From Acidimicrobiia bacterium (GTDB lineage Bacteria; Actinomycetota; Acidimicrobiia; Acidimicrobiales; Aldehydirespiratoraceae): DNA of 64,000 nucleotides. Shown in pieces: positions 35,521-44,159 of the stretch. Every line of letters begins with the position of its first letter. Position 1 is the stretch's first letter. The stretch is from assembly GCA_022820805.1 (NCBI GenBank), contig JAJEEV010000043.1:137363-201362 (forward strand). The letters are read 5' to 3'. The position numbers and the translations under genes were made by a program. Under the pieces are notes generated by a model that was not told the origin of the DNA, made no database searches, and saw only the letters and a program-made list of their open reading frames with translations.

Positions 35521-36365
35521 CATCGAGGCGGCGGCTCCTGCTCGGAGCGGCCATCGCCGCCGCCGTCGCGGGGGCCGGCATCGCCGCCGTCAACCTGCTC
35601 GGCGACGGCACGACCACCGTGACCGGCGATCCCCGACCGCCGGCGCCGGTGGAGGAGGACCCCGCGGTGGCGCCCTCCTCCACGAGGCCGCCGCTCGACG
35701 ACCCTCCCGACCCCGGACCGGTTCCCGACGATCACGGCTTCTCGGAGACGGATCTGGCCGCGGCGGTGAAGTCGTCGGTGAGGGTCTACGGTCCCGCCTG
35801 CCGCGGGATCGTGCGCGAGGGAAGCGGCTTCGCGGTGGGCGACGGCGACCTCGTCGTCACCATCGCGCACCTCATGGTCGGCATGCACGAGCCGACGGTC
35901 GAACTCCACGACGGCCGCCAGTTGGGCGCGGTGCTGGTGGCCTTCGACCCCGTGAACGACCTGGCCGTGCTGCGAGCAGCCGGAGCGGGCCTGCGTCCCC
36001 TGCCCCTCAGCGAGGCGGTCCCCGACGGCACCGTCGGCGCCGTGCTGGCCTGGGAGGCCGAGGGCGCGCCGGACCCGACGCCGTTCCGCATCGATCGCCC
36101 GGTCACGGTGCGGACCGACATAGTGAACGGGGACGAGCGCATCGAGCGGCAGTCATGGCTCCTGGCCGCCCAGACCGAGGTGGGCGACTCCGGCGCCGCG
36201 CTGGCCGCCGACGTGGACGGCCGGCTCACCGCGGTCGGCGTCGCCTGGGGCGCGTCGCGCCGCGGGGGAGGAGGGGTGGCCTACGCCACCCGGGGCGGCC
36301 CGCTCGCAGAGCTGCTCGACGTGTCCGACCTGGACGAGCCCGCCGAAGTCCCCGCTTGTAGCTGA
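35517..36365 (+). CDS. Secreted or membrane-anchored trypsin-like serine protease (MarP-like)
   Basis: A 282-residue protein starting at GTG 35517, which overlaps the trmI stop. The signal anchor RRRLLLGAAIAAAVAGAGIA is followed by a Pro/Asp-rich linker (about 40-75) and an S1-family protease fold. The catalytic triad is intact: His in VVTIAHLM, Asp in VNDLAVLRA, and Ser in VGDSGAAL. CRGIVREGSGF and a C-terminal Cys may form a disulfide like that of mycobacterial MarP, an acid-stress protease. MarP's multi-helix CvpA-like N-terminal domain is missing. The substrate is unknown. Confidence 0.82.
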   Translation: MTSRRRLLLGAAIAAAVAGAGIAAVNLLGDGTTTVTGDPRPPAPVEEDPAVAPSSTRPPLDDPPDPGPVPDDHGFSETDLAAAVKSSVRVYGPACRGIVREGSGFAVGDGDLVVTIAHLMVGMHEPTVELHDGRQLGAVLVAFDPVNDLAVLRAAGAGLRPLPLSEAVPDGTVGAVLAWEAEGAPDPTPFRIDRPVTVRTDIVNGDERIERQSWLLAAQTEVGDSGAALAADVDGRLTAVGVAWGASRRGGGGVAYATRGGPLAELLDVSDLDEPAEVPACS

Positions 36366-36399
36366 TCGGCCTCGCACCGTGTGCGCCGGATTCGCGTGC

Positions 36400-37233
36400 C
36401 TATCCGCTCGGCCTCTGAGGCGGCCGGTAGTCGATGTTGCGATCCACGGCCATGAAGATGTCGTTGCCGATCGGATCGTCGAGCTCCTCGGCCAGATGGC
36501 CCAGCAGGCCGGCGCAGCGGGCCAGCAGCGCCACCCCGCGGGCCACGCCCAGCGGCAGGCCCAGATCGCCCAGCACCGCGCCGCAGGCGCCCGCGCCGTT
36601 CAGGGGCAGTGTCCGGCCCAGCACCTCGGGGTGAGCCCGGCCGATGGCCGCGAACAGCTCGAGATGGGGCCCGAAGAGGTCGTTGCGCCGGGCCAGCGCG
36701 AACAGGGCAGGCGTGCGGGGATCGCCCTCCTTGTGGACGGGGTGGCCCAGTCCCGGCACGAACCGGCCCTCGGCCCGAGTCCGGCCCACCACCTCCGCAG
36801 CCAGGGCGTCCCAGGCCCCGTCGTCCTGGGGGAGCGGGTCGCGGCCCTCCAGGGCGGCGTGCAGGAACCGGGCCGCGTTCTCGGTCACGCCGAGGAACCG
36901 GTCGCCGCCTCCCAGCAGCCCCGCGGCCAGCGCTCCCTGGATCGACTCGGGCGCGCTCAGCAGCGTCACCCGGGCCGCGATGGCGGTGGGTGTGAAGCCG
37001 TGGTCGGCCAGTGCGACCAGCACCGCCTCGAACATGGTGCGCTGCTGGGGTGTGGGCCGCCGCTTGGCCATCAGCCAGAAGGCCAGCTCACCGAAGGACA
37101 CCTGGCCCAGCAGGTCGTCAGCGAGGCTGTGGCCCAGGAGGGTGATGCTGTCGGCGTCGGAGGTGCCCAGGCCCGTGCGGTAGGTCTCGGCTCGGCTCAC
37201 GTCTGGCTCCTGTGGTGGATCCGCTCCCGCCAT
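36400..37233 (-). CDS. Citryl-CoA lyase / citrate synthase-like protein
   Basis: A 277-residue protein corresponding to the C-terminal catalytic part of citrate synthases, as in short citryl-CoA lyases. GHPVHKEGDPRTPALF carries the second catalytic His and an Arg, and VDRNIDYRPP the catalytic Asp. ESIQGALAAGLLGGGDRF corresponds to the active-site region that holds the first His in synthases, but no His is seen in that element here. It starts at ATG 37233, or at GTG 37200, which has AGGAG at 6 nt. It is 6 bp after the CaiB-type transferase. A role in cleaving a citryl- or related 3-hydroxyacyl-CoA ester made by that transferase is plausible but not proven. Confidence 0.75.
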   Translation of the reverse strand: MAGADPPQEPDVSRAETYRTGLGTSDADSITLLGHSLADDLLGQVSFGELAFWLMAKRRPTPQQRTMFEAVLVALADHGFTPTAIAARVTLLSAPESIQGALAAGLLGGGDRFLGVTENAARFLHAALEGRDPLPQDDGAWDALAAEVVGRTRAEGRFVPGLGHPVHKEGDPRTPALFALARRNDLFGPHLELFAAIGRAHPEVLGRTLPLNGAGACGAVLGDLGLPLGVARGVALLARCAGLLGHLAEELDDPIGNDIFMAVDRNIDYRPPQRPSG

Positions 37234-37239
37234 GGACGG

Positions 37240-38418
37240 CTAGGCCTCCGGCGCGGGCGCCGAGAGCCATTCCCGGATCTCGTCGCTGTGCTGTCCCAGA
37301 GCCGGGGGCGGGTGGTCGTAGCGCAACGGGGCGTTGCTGAATCCGATGGGATTGCGCACCAGGTCCACGGTCTCACCGTCGTGTCCGAGGGTCACCCTCG
37401 GCTCGAGGCCCAGGCGCTCGGCCAGCTCGATGCCCTCCCGGATCGAGTTGATGGGCCCGCAGGGCACGCCGGCCTCGTTGAGGGCTATGAAGAGGTCGTC
37501 GGCGTTCCATTGGGCGACCCGCTCCATCAGCAGCGAGTGCATCTGGTCCCGGTTGCGGGTGCGGTCGGCGTTGAGCCTGAAGCGCTCGTCGGTGGCCAGC
37601 TCCCCGATGCCCAGTACCTCGCACAGCGCCTTGAACTGGCGGTCGTTGGCCGCGGTGATGATCATGTCGCGGTCCTTGGCCGGGATCACCTCGTAGGGGT
37701 AGACGCTGGGATGGGCGTTGCCCATGCGATGGGGCACCGTCCCAGAGGCGGTGTAGGCGCCGGTCTGGTTGACCAATCCCGACAGGGCCGACGACAGCAG
37801 GTTCAGTTCCACGAGCTGGCCCTGGCCGGTCAGGCTGCGGTGGTGGAGGGCGGCGAGGATCCCGATGGTGGCGTGGAGTCCGGTCATGACGTCGAACACC
37901 GAGATGCCGGCCCGGTAGGCGGGGCCGTCGGCGTCGCCGGTGAGGCTCATCAGTCCCGACACGGCTTGAACGACCAGGTCGTAGCCGGGCAGTCCAGCGC
38001 CCTCGGCCGTGCCGAAACCGCTAATGGAGGCGTAGATGAGCGACGGGTTGATGGCCCGGGCGCGGTCGTAGTCGAGCCCGAACTTGGCCAGCGCGCCCGG
38101 CTTGAAATTCTCGATGGCGATGTCGGCCCGCCGGAACAACTCGTGGACCAGGGCGACATCGGCGGCGTCCCGGAAGTCCAGCACGATCGACCGCTTGTTC
38201 CGGTTGATGGACATAAAGTAAGTCGATGTGCCGTCCTTCTCCGGTGGGGTCCAGGCCCTCGTGTCGTCGCCCGCCGCGCTCTCTACCTTGATGACGGTCG
38301 CCCCCAGATCGGCCAGCAGCATCGTGCAGTACGGCCCGGCCAGCACTCTGGACAGGTCGGCGACGAGTATCCCGTCGAGCGGCGCGCTGCCGTTCGGCGT
38401 TCCGGCGGCTGTTGTCAT
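37240..38418 (-). CDS. Class III (CaiB/BaiF) CoA-transferase
   Basis: A 392-residue acyl-CoA transferase. The N-terminal signature is LDGILVADLSRVLAGPYCTMLLADLGATVIKVE, the glycine-rich adenine-binding part of the knot fold. The catalytic Asp is in SVFDVMTGLHA (about residue 172), where it forms the mixed anhydride. VNQTGAYTASGTVPHRMGNAHPSVYPYEV and the closing GFSNAPLRYDHPPPALGQHSDEI are family-typical. It is divergent from the IclR regulator with only 27 bp between starts and is followed by a citryl-CoA lyase-like gene. In context it may activate a dicarboxylic intermediate of the aromatic pathway. Confidence 0.88.
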   Translation of the reverse strand: MTTAAGTPNGSAPLDGILVADLSRVLAGPYCTMLLADLGATVIKVESAAGDDTRAWTPPEKDGTSTYFMSINRNKRSIVLDFRDAADVALVHELFRRADIAIENFKPGALAKFGLDYDRARAINPSLIYASISGFGTAEGAGLPGYDLVVQAVSGLMSLTGDADGPAYRAGISVFDVMTGLHATIGILAALHHRSLTGQGQLVELNLLSSALSGLVNQTGAYTASGTVPHRMGNAHPSVYPYEVIPAKDRDMIITAANDRQFKALCEVLGIGELATDERFRLNADRTRNRDQMHSLLMERVAQWNADDLFIALNEAGVPCGPINSIREGIELAERLGLEPRVTLGHDGETVDLVRNPIGFSNAPLRYDHPPPALGQHSDEIREWLSAPAPEA

Positions 38419-38445
38419 GCCAGGACTTCCGTCGGGGCGGGCGTC

Positions 38446-39264
38446 TTGAGCCCGCATTCTGAGGAGAGGCGGGGCCGTGAGTTCGTGGAGGCTCTGGCCC
38501 GGGGGCTGGACGTCCTCAAGGCCTTCGGTCCCACCGCCATGGAGCTGACGGTGAGCGAGGCCGCCTCCCGCACCGGGCTGGCCCGGCCCACTGCCCGGCG
38601 GCTGCTGATGACCCTGGAGCAGCTCGGGTATGTCCGCTCGGTGGGCGGCGCGTACTCGCTCACCACCAAGGTGCTCGAGATCGGGACGACCGCCATAGCG
38701 GCCCAGGGGCTGTGGGACGTGGCCCGCCCCCATCTGGTGGCTCTGGTGGCCCGGACCCACGAGTCGAGTTCGATGTCGCAGCTCGACGGCAGCGACATCG
38801 TGTACATGGCCCGCGTCCCCGTGGCCAAGATCATCGCGCTGTCGGTCAGCATCGGCACCCGGTTCCCGGCCGTCGCCACCTCGATGGGCCGGGTGCTGCT
38901 GTCGGAGCTGGACTCAGCGGAACTCGACAAGGTGCTCGAGCAGCCGTCGCAGTCGGGCATCATCCCGCGGGTGGTGCCGTCGCGAGCCGAACTGGACGAG
39001 GACCTGGCCCGGGTGCGCCAGCGGGGCTGGGCCCTGTCGGACGAGCTGCTCACCGTGGGCATCCGGTCGATCTCGGCGCCGGTCCGTGACGGCGAGTGCC
39101 GCATCGCGGCGGCCATGAACGTGACCGTGTACGCGGCCGAGACGTCGATCGAGCACCTCACGGGCGAGTACCTCCCGGCACTGCTGGACACCGCGGCCGC
39201 GGTGACACGCGAGTGGTCCAATCTGGCCATGCTGCCGATCGCGGAGGCGCCTGCCGACGGCTAG
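38446..39264 (+). CDS. IclR-family transcriptional regulator
   Basis: A 272-residue regulator. The N-terminal winged helix-turn-helix spans about residues 15-75 (LTVSEAASRTGLARPTARRLLMTLEQLGY). The C-terminal GAF-like effector domain includes SQLDGSDIVYMARVP, ATSMGRVLLSEL and GWALSDELLTVGIRSISAPV, as in the PcaR/PobR group that senses aromatic intermediates. The TTG at 38446 gives a normal leader before REFVEALARGL; GTG 38485 would cut the first helix. Upstream in-frame codons are antisense to CaiB and meaningless. The divergent arrangement with the CoA-transferase is a classic regulator-target layout. The stop shares CTAG with the convergent VOC gene. Confidence 0.9.
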   Translation: MSPHSEERRGREFVEALARGLDVLKAFGPTAMELTVSEAASRTGLARPTARRLLMTLEQLGYVRSVGGAYSLTTKVLEIGTTAIAAQGLWDVARPHLVALVARTHESSSMSQLDGSDIVYMARVPVAKIIALSVSIGTRFPAVATSMGRVLLSELDSAELDKVLEQPSQSGIIPRVVPSRAELDEDLARVRQRGWALSDELLTVGIRSISAPVRDGECRIAAAMNVTVYAAETSIEHLTGEYLPALLDTAAAVTREWSNLAMLPIAEAPADG

Positions 39265-39794
39265 CGGTAGTTGTTGTTGCTGGTATGGTCGCCGGCAAGC
39301 CAGCGCCGCAGAGTCTCGTGGGCGTCGGCAGCCCGCGCCACCGCGATGTCGTCCGCGTCGGGAGCGTCGACGGTGAACTCGAGCAGCATCCCGTTGGGGT
39401 CATGGGTGTAGAACGAGCGGCAGTAGCCGTGCTCGAGCACGAAGCTGCCCCCCTCGGGATCCCAGCCGGACTCCTCGACGCGCCGCTCGAGGTCGGCCTG
39501 GGTCTCGGCGTCGACCTTCAGCGCGATGTGGCGGAACGGCGAGGGCACCAGGTCGGGGTCGAACAGTTTCTGGTCCTCCTCGTCGGCGAACTGGAAGAAG
39601 GCCAGCGCACTGCCGTCCTGAAGGCCGAAGAAGGTGTGGCAGTAGACCCGGACCGCACCGAACAGCTCGTCGGCCTCCGACCATGTCGCGATCAGCGGAA
39701 AGCCGAGGATGTCCTCGTAGAAGGCCCGGGTGGCCTCCTGATCCTTGGTGACGTATGCGTTGTGGTGAAGCCTCTGGACGGCGGCTTGGCTCAT
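39261..39794 (-). CDS. VOC-fold protein (glyoxalase/extradiol dioxygenase superfamily)
   Basis: A 177-residue protein with one paired beta-alpha-beta-beta-beta unit. Candidate metal ligands are the His in RLHHNAYVT, the His in SPFRHIALKV and the Glu in GMLLEFTVD, the usual H-H-E set. The ATG at 39794 has AAAGGA upstream. It faces away from the ring-cleaving dioxygenase gene at 39992 and converges on the IclR gene. Extradiol dioxygenase or isomerase activity on an aromatic intermediate is likely from context, but the substrate cannot be read. Confidence 0.75.
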   Translation of the reverse strand: MSQAAVQRLHHNAYVTKDQEATRAFYEDILGFPLIATWSEADELFGAVRVYCHTFFGLQDGSALAFFQFADEEDQKLFDPDLVPSPFRHIALKVDAETQADLERRVEESGWDPEGGSFVLEHGYCRSFYTHDPNGMLLEFTVDAPDADDIAVARAADAHETLRRWLAGDHTSNNNYR

Positions 39795-39991
39795 GGCATT
39801 CCTTTCGCTGATGCTCGCTTTGGACGGGCTGCCAGCCCCGACTTGACCGGCATGCGGACACTTTACCGGCAGACGTACGGCGCTGCTGCTAGAGTTGTGG
39901 CATGGGCGTAGTATCGCGCTCGAGCATGGTCGCCGCGTCAACGGGCTCGATGTGTCGGCCGGAAGCAATGCGTCAATAAGGAGGAGCCGCC
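39795..39991. promoter_or_regulatory. Divergent intergenic region between two VOC genes
   Basis: These 197 bp separate two divergent genes. AAGGAGG (39979-39985) is the ribosome-binding site for the GTG at 39992. TAGAGT (39890-39895) and TAGTAT (39909-39914) are possible -10 boxes without good -35 partners. CATGCGGACA at 39851-39860 partly resembles the half-site at 49060-49070 and might bind the same regulator. Confidence 0.3.
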
Positions 39992-40951
39992 GTGAACAAT
40001 CCGACATCCATCCTCAGTGGTCACAACCACATCACCCTCAATGTGGGCGGTGCCCAGGAGGACTACGACTTCCACACCGAGGTGCTGGGCCTCAAGAGCG
40101 TGAAGAAGACGCTCCTCTACGACGGCCAAGCTCCCATCTATCACCTCTACTACGGCAACGACGTCGGCGAGGAGAGCACCCTGGTGACCACCTTCCCGTT
40201 CCGTCACGCCGGCATGACCGCCAAGAAGGGCAGCGGCCAGATCAGCGTGCTGACGCTGTCGGTGCCCGAGTCCTCACTGGACTGGTGGCGCAACCGGCTG
40301 GAGGAGAACGGGTTCGAGGTGACCCCCGTCGAGCGCTTCGGTGAGAAGCGCCTCGCCTTCCAGCATCCCTGCGGGATCGACTACGAGCTGGTCGGCGTGT
40401 CCGACGACGAGCGCACCCCCGCCACCCATCCCGACATCCCGGCCGAGTTCGGCATCCGGGGCGTGCACAGCATCAGCTGCTCGGTGCGCGACATGGAGCT
40501 GACCGACCAGTTCATGCAGGTGGGCTGGGGGAGCCGCATGGTCGAGGGCGACGGCAACGCCACCCGCTACGAGATGGGCGAGGGCGGCCCGGGCACCATC
40601 GTCGACTACATCCTGGAGCCGAGCCGCGAGCCCGGCAGCTGGACCTTCGGCGAGGGTTACGTGCACCACTGCGCCTTCAGCGTGGACAGCCTCGAGTCGC
40701 AGATGGCAGTGAAGCTGTTCCTCGAGGGCCTCGGGTACACCGACGTGTCCGATGTCAAGGATCGGGGCTACTTCTACTCGATCTACGTGCGCACGCCCGG
40801 CGGCCCGCTGTTCGAGGCCACCTACACCAAGCCCGAGCACTTCGCCATCGACGAGCCCCGTGAGAGCCTCGGAGCCCAGATCATGATCTCGCCCCAGTTC
40901 GAGGACTCACGCCAGGAGCTGCTCGCCCAGCTCGAGACCATCGAGTACTGA
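39992..40951 (+). CDS. Ring-cleaving extradiol-type dioxygenase (LinE/PcpA/MhqO-like, two VOC modules)
   Basis: A 319-residue enzyme of two VOC modules, the size of hydroquinone dioxygenases such as LinE and PcpA or MhqO-type enzymes. Fe(II) ligands would be the His of GHNHITLNV, the His of GYVHHCAFSVD and the Glu of GPLFEATYT. The GTG at 39992 has AAGGAGG upstream. Members open the ring of hydroquinones between the hydroxylated and adjacent carbon. A non-homologous hydroquinone dioxygenase (HapCD) is encoded 8 kb away, so the two may act on different substituted hydroquinones. A strong hairpin follows the gene, then an intradiol dioxygenase. Confidence 0.82.
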   Translation: MNNPTSILSGHNHITLNVGGAQEDYDFHTEVLGLKSVKKTLLYDGQAPIYHLYYGNDVGEESTLVTTFPFRHAGMTAKKGSGQISVLTLSVPESSLDWWRNRLEENGFEVTPVERFGEKRLAFQHPCGIDYELVGVSDDERTPATHPDIPAEFGIRGVHSISCSVRDMELTDQFMQVGWGSRMVEGDGNATRYEMGEGGPGTIVDYILEPSREPGSWTFGEGYVHHCAFSVDSLESQMAVKLFLEGLGYTDVSDVKDRGYFYSIYVRTPGGPLFEATYTKPEHFAIDEPRESLGAQIMISPQFEDSRQELLAQLETIEY

Positions 40952-40980
40952 GCAGGGCTGATCCCAGAGTCCGCGACGCG

Positions 40981-41010
40981 CGGCTGAGCGCCCTCGCGGG
41001 CGCTCAGCCG
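40981..41010 (+). terminator. Strong intergenic hairpin (terminator or processing site)
   Basis: A perfect 13-bp stem (40981-40993 with 40998-41010) closes a TCGC loop, 29 bp after the ring-cleaving dioxygenase stop. No T-run follows. It could attenuate read-through into the intradiol dioxygenase or protect the upstream mRNA end. Confidence 0.5.
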
Positions 41011-41046
41011 GGTGACGCTCGCGCCAATCAGGAGAGAGGAGCACAC

Positions 41047-41868
41047 GTGGCCAACATCACGCCTGAAGAGCACCTGGCCGAGGTGCTGTCCCGCTACGAG
41101 GACGCACCCGACGCCAGGCTCGCCGAGATCATGAAGTGCGCGACCCGCCACATGCACGAGTTCGTCCTCGAGGTCGGCCTGACACGAGAGGAGTGGTTCG
41201 CCGGCATGCAGGCCCTGGCCGACATAGGGCACATGTGCGACGAGAACCGCCAGGAGTTCATCCTGCTGTCGGACACTCTGGGCGTGTCGATGCTGGTAGA
41301 GATGATCAACCATCTGGCGGCCGAGGGAACCACCGAGCCCACCGTCTTCGGCCCGTTCCACGTCGATGGAGCCACCCGGCGCGAGATGGGCGACTCGATT
41401 GTGGTCGACCCGATGGACAACGACGAGCCGCTGACGATCCTCGGAGAGGTCAGCTCGCTCGGAGGCGGACCGATCGAGGGCGCCACCCTGGACGTGTGGC
41501 AGGCGGCCAGCAACGGCTTCTACGACGTGCAGGACTCCGATCAGACCCCGCTGAACATGAGGGGCATCTTCACCACCGGCGCCGACGGACGCTACGAGGT
41601 GCGCACCGTGCGGCCGGTGTCGTACCCGGTGCCTGACGACGGCCCGGCCGGGGCGCTACTCAACGCCACCGGACGCCACAACTGGAGACCGGCCCACGTG
41701 CACTTCGTGGTGTCGGCGCCCGACCACAAGACGGTGATCACCCACCTGTTCGACAGCGAGAGCGACTTCCTCGACAGCGATGTGGTCTTCGGGGTGCGCG
41801 ACTCGCTGATCGTCGACATGAACGGCGGGCGCTGCGACTACGACTTCGTGCTGGAGCCCACGGCCTAG
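41047..41868 (+). CDS. Intradiol ring-cleavage dioxygenase (hydroxyquinol 1,2-dioxygenase type)
   Basis: A 273-residue Fe(III) dioxygenase. The N-terminal helical dimerisation domain (about 1-95) identifies the catechol/hydroxyquinol branch. The catalytic beta-sandwich starts near PTVFGPFHVDGA. The four iron ligands are visible: Tyr in SNGFYDVQ, Tyr in RPVSYPVPDDGP, and two His in RPAHVHFVV. Hydroxyquinol 1,2-dioxygenase makes maleylacetate, the substrate of the maleylacetate reductase encoded in this island, which favours hydroxyquinol over catechol. The GTG at 41047 follows GGAGAGAGGAG. It converges on the thiolase gene with a 9-bp gap. Confidence 0.87.
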   Translation: MANITPEEHLAEVLSRYEDAPDARLAEIMKCATRHMHEFVLEVGLTREEWFAGMQALADIGHMCDENRQEFILLSDTLGVSMLVEMINHLAAEGTTEPTVFGPFHVDGATRREMGDSIVVDPMDNDEPLTILGEVSSLGGGPIEGATLDVWQAASNGFYDVQDSDQTPLNMRGIFTTGADGRYEVRTVRPVSYPVPDDGPAGALLNATGRHNWRPAHVHFVVSAPDHKTVITHLFDSESDFLDSDVVFGVRDSLIVDMNGGRCDYDFVLEPTA

Positions 41869-41877
41869 CCCCGATGG

Positions 41878-43065
41878 CTACGAGCAGGACTCGACAGTGA
41901 CCGCGATGCCCTGCCCGACCCCGATGCACATCGCCGCCAGGCCGTAGCGGCCGCCGCCGCGGGCCAGGTGGTGGGTCAATGTGGTCAGAATGCGCGCCCC
42001 GCTGGCCCCGATGGGGTGGCCGATGGCGATGGCGCCTCCGAGGGGGTTGACGATCCTGCGGTCTAGCTCCGGCCACTCCGCGAGGCAGGCCAGGGCCTGG
42101 GCCGCGAACGCCTCGTTGAGTTCCGCTGCGGCGAGGTCGCCCCAGTCGATGCCGGCCCGGGCCAGAGCGGTGCGGGCCGCCTGGACCGGTCCGATGCCGT
42201 AGAGGTCTGGGTCCACGCCGCTGACGCCCCGGCTCACCACCCGGGCCAGCGGCGCCCGCCCGGCTGCGGCCAGGCCCCGCTCCGACGCCAGCAGCAGCGC
42301 GGCGGCACCGTCGTTCATGGGCGACGAGTTGCCCGCCGTCACCGTGCCGTCGCCGCGGAACACCGGCTTCAGGCGGGCCAGCGCGTCGAGGGCCGTGTCG
42401 GGCCTGATCGTCTCGTCACGGTCGACCTGAACGCCGTCGACGGGCACTACCTCGTCTGCGAAGTCGCCTCGTGTCCAGGCGGCGGCCGCCTTCTGGTGGC
42501 TGCGCAGCGCGAAGCCGTCCTGCACGGCCCGGGTGATGCCGTACTTCCCGGCGAGGATCTCCGCGCCCTCGCCCAGCGGCACCGTCCAGCGATCGGGGTG
42601 GCGGGGGTTGACGAGTCGCCAGCCCAGCGTCGTGGAGTGCATCTGCTGGTGGCCCCGCTCGTACGGTCGCGCCGGCTTGGCGACTACCCAGGGCGCCCGG
42701 CTCATCGACTCGACCCCGCCCGCGATGCACACGTCGGCGTCGCCGACGGCAATGGCCCGGCTGGCTCCCACCACAGCCTCCAGTCCCGAGCCGCACAGCC
42801 GGTTGGCGGTGGTCCCGGGCACCGATGTGGGCATGCCGGCCAGCAGGGCGGCCATGCGGGCAACGTTGCGGTTCTCCTCGCCCGCGCCGTTGCCGTTGCC
42901 GAAGTGGACGTCGTCAACGGCGGCTGGATCCAGGTCAGCGGAGCGTTCCAGCAGGCCTGAGATGACGGTGGCCGCGAGGTCGTCGGGCCGGACCCCGGCC
43001 AGGCTCCCCCCGATCCTGCCGACCGGCGTCCGCACCGCGTCGACGATGTAGACGGCCTCCGTCAC
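41878..43065 (-). CDS. pcaF: Acetyl-CoA acyltransferase, probably beta-ketoadipyl-CoA thiolase
   Basis: A 395-residue thiolase that cleaves a 3-ketoacyl-CoA with CoA. NRLCGSGLEAVV holds the nucleophilic Cys (about residue 91), GGAIAIGHPIGASGAR the catalytic His, and CIGVGQGIAV the second Cys (the usual CIGGGMG is changed). The GTG start at 43065 overlaps the livM stop by 4 bp (GTGA). As the last gene of an array with maleylacetate reductase, its most likely substrate is beta-ketoadipyl-CoA, giving acetyl-CoA and succinyl-CoA. An ordinary acetoacetyl-CoA thiolase cannot be excluded by sequence alone. Confidence 0.85.
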   Translation of the reverse strand: MTEAVYIVDAVRTPVGRIGGSLAGVRPDDLAATVISGLLERSADLDPAAVDDVHFGNGNGAGEENRNVARMAALLAGMPTSVPGTTANRLCGSGLEAVVGASRAIAVGDADVCIAGGVESMSRAPWVVAKPARPYERGHQQMHSTTLGWRLVNPRHPDRWTVPLGEGAEILAGKYGITRAVQDGFALRSHQKAAAAWTRGDFADEVVPVDGVQVDRDETIRPDTALDALARLKPVFRGDGTVTAGNSSPMNDGAAALLLASERGLAAAGRAPLARVVSRGVSGVDPDLYGIGPVQAARTALARAGIDWGDLAAAELNEAFAAQALACLAEWPELDRRIVNPLGGAIAIGHPIGASGARILTTLTHHLARGGGRYGLAAMCIGVGQGIAVTVESCS

Positions 43066-44159
43066 GGGGCCGGACCCTCCGCGCCGGCCACGGGCTGGGC
43101 CGGGCCGCCGGCATCTGCGGTGCCCCCTGGCGGGGCACCGGGCGCGGGGCCGCCGATGCCGGGCCCCACCAGTCTTCGCCTGACCGGGAAGAACTGCACC
43201 GCCCATCGCTTCTGGAGCAGTCCGTACACCCCCCTCGGGGCCAGGATGGCCATGACCGCCGCGATCAGGCCCAGGATGATGAAGCGCCACTCGTCGGCAT
43301 CCTCGAGGAACTCGCGCACGAACCAGTAGATGGCGACCCCGATGATGGGGCCGGTGGTGGAGCCCACACCGCCGATGATGGCGATGAACACCACCAGTGC
43401 GGTCCACCTCAGCACGCTGAAGGCCGACTCGGCCCGGGCCGACGGATTGGCCAGCAGGATCACCGCGCCGGTCATACCCGTCCAGAAGGACGCCATGACC
43501 CATACGACCAGCTTGGCCCTGGTCACCGAGACCCCGAGGCCCCGGGCCCCCTCCTGGTTGTCGCGTATGGATCGCAGGGCCAGGCCCAGCCGGGATCTCA
43601 GGACAAGCACCACGATGGCGGTGGCTCCGACGGCCAGGCCCAGCGCCATCAAGTAGGTGACGGTGTTGCGGGTGTCGAGCGAGTAGCCGCCCAGCGACTC
43701 CCGCGTGAGGGTCCGGACGTTGGCCCCGCCCAGGAAGTCGCTCTCCAGCGCGATGAGCCGGAACACCTCGGCAATCACCCAGGTGCCGATGGCGAAGTAC
43801 CCGCCCCGCAGGCGGAAGGCGAAGGCGGCCACGGGAAGGGACAGCACTGCGGCCACCACCCCGGCGAGCAGCACCGACACGTACGGGTCGACGCCGAAGT
43901 CCTCGGCGAAGGTCAACAGCGTGTACACGCCGATGCCCACGAACATCTGCTGCCCGATGGACACCAGCCCCGCGAACCCGGCCAGCAGGTTCCACATCTG
44001 CGCGAGGGCCAGGTAGTAGAGGATCGCGACCAGCGGCACCCGGAGGCTGCCGTCGCCGTCCCACCAGGGCAGCAGGAACAGCACCACGACCAGGACCGCC
44101 GAAGCGGCCAGCCCGAAGCTGGACTGGCGGTCCGAGCGGGTCACCCGGTGCTCGGTCAT
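43062..44159 (-). CDS. livM: HAAT-family ABC transporter permease (LivM type)
   Basis: A 365-residue permease with about ten membrane helices. MWNLLAGFAGLVSIGQQMFVGIG is the LivM signature and SIRDNQEGARGLGVSVTRAK is the EAA-like loop that contacts the ATPase. After the last helix a Gly/Pro/Ala-rich tail of about 40 residues is present, longer than usual. The start overlaps livH by 4 bp (ATGA). With a binding protein and two ATPases it forms a complete branched-chain-amino-acid-type importer. Its position among aromatic genes suggests an aromatic acid as cargo (inference). Confidence 0.92.
   Translation of the reverse strand: MTEHRVTRSDRQSSFGLAASAVLVVVLFLLPWWDGDGSLRVPLVAILYYLALAQMWNLLAGFAGLVSIGQQMFVGIGVYTLLTFAEDFGVDPYVSVLLAGVVAAVLSLPVAAFAFRLRGGYFAIGTWVIAEVFRLIALESDFLGGANVRTLTRESLGGYSLDTRNTVTYLMALGLAVGATAIVVLVLRSRLGLALRSIRDNQEGARGLGVSVTRAKLVVWVMASFWTGMTGAVILLANPSARAESAFSVLRWTALVVFIAIIGGVGSTTGPIIGVAIYWFVREFLEDADEWRFIILGLIAAVMAILAPRGVYGLLQKRWAVQFFPVRRRLVGPGIGGPAPGAPPGGTADAGGPAQPVAGAEGPAP

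Noticed and set aside
36379-38445. In-frame upstream extension of the IclR ORF (up to 961 aa)
   Set aside because: The first ~690 residues are antisense to the citryl-CoA lyase and CoA-transferase genes and show no homology; the regulator starts near 38446.
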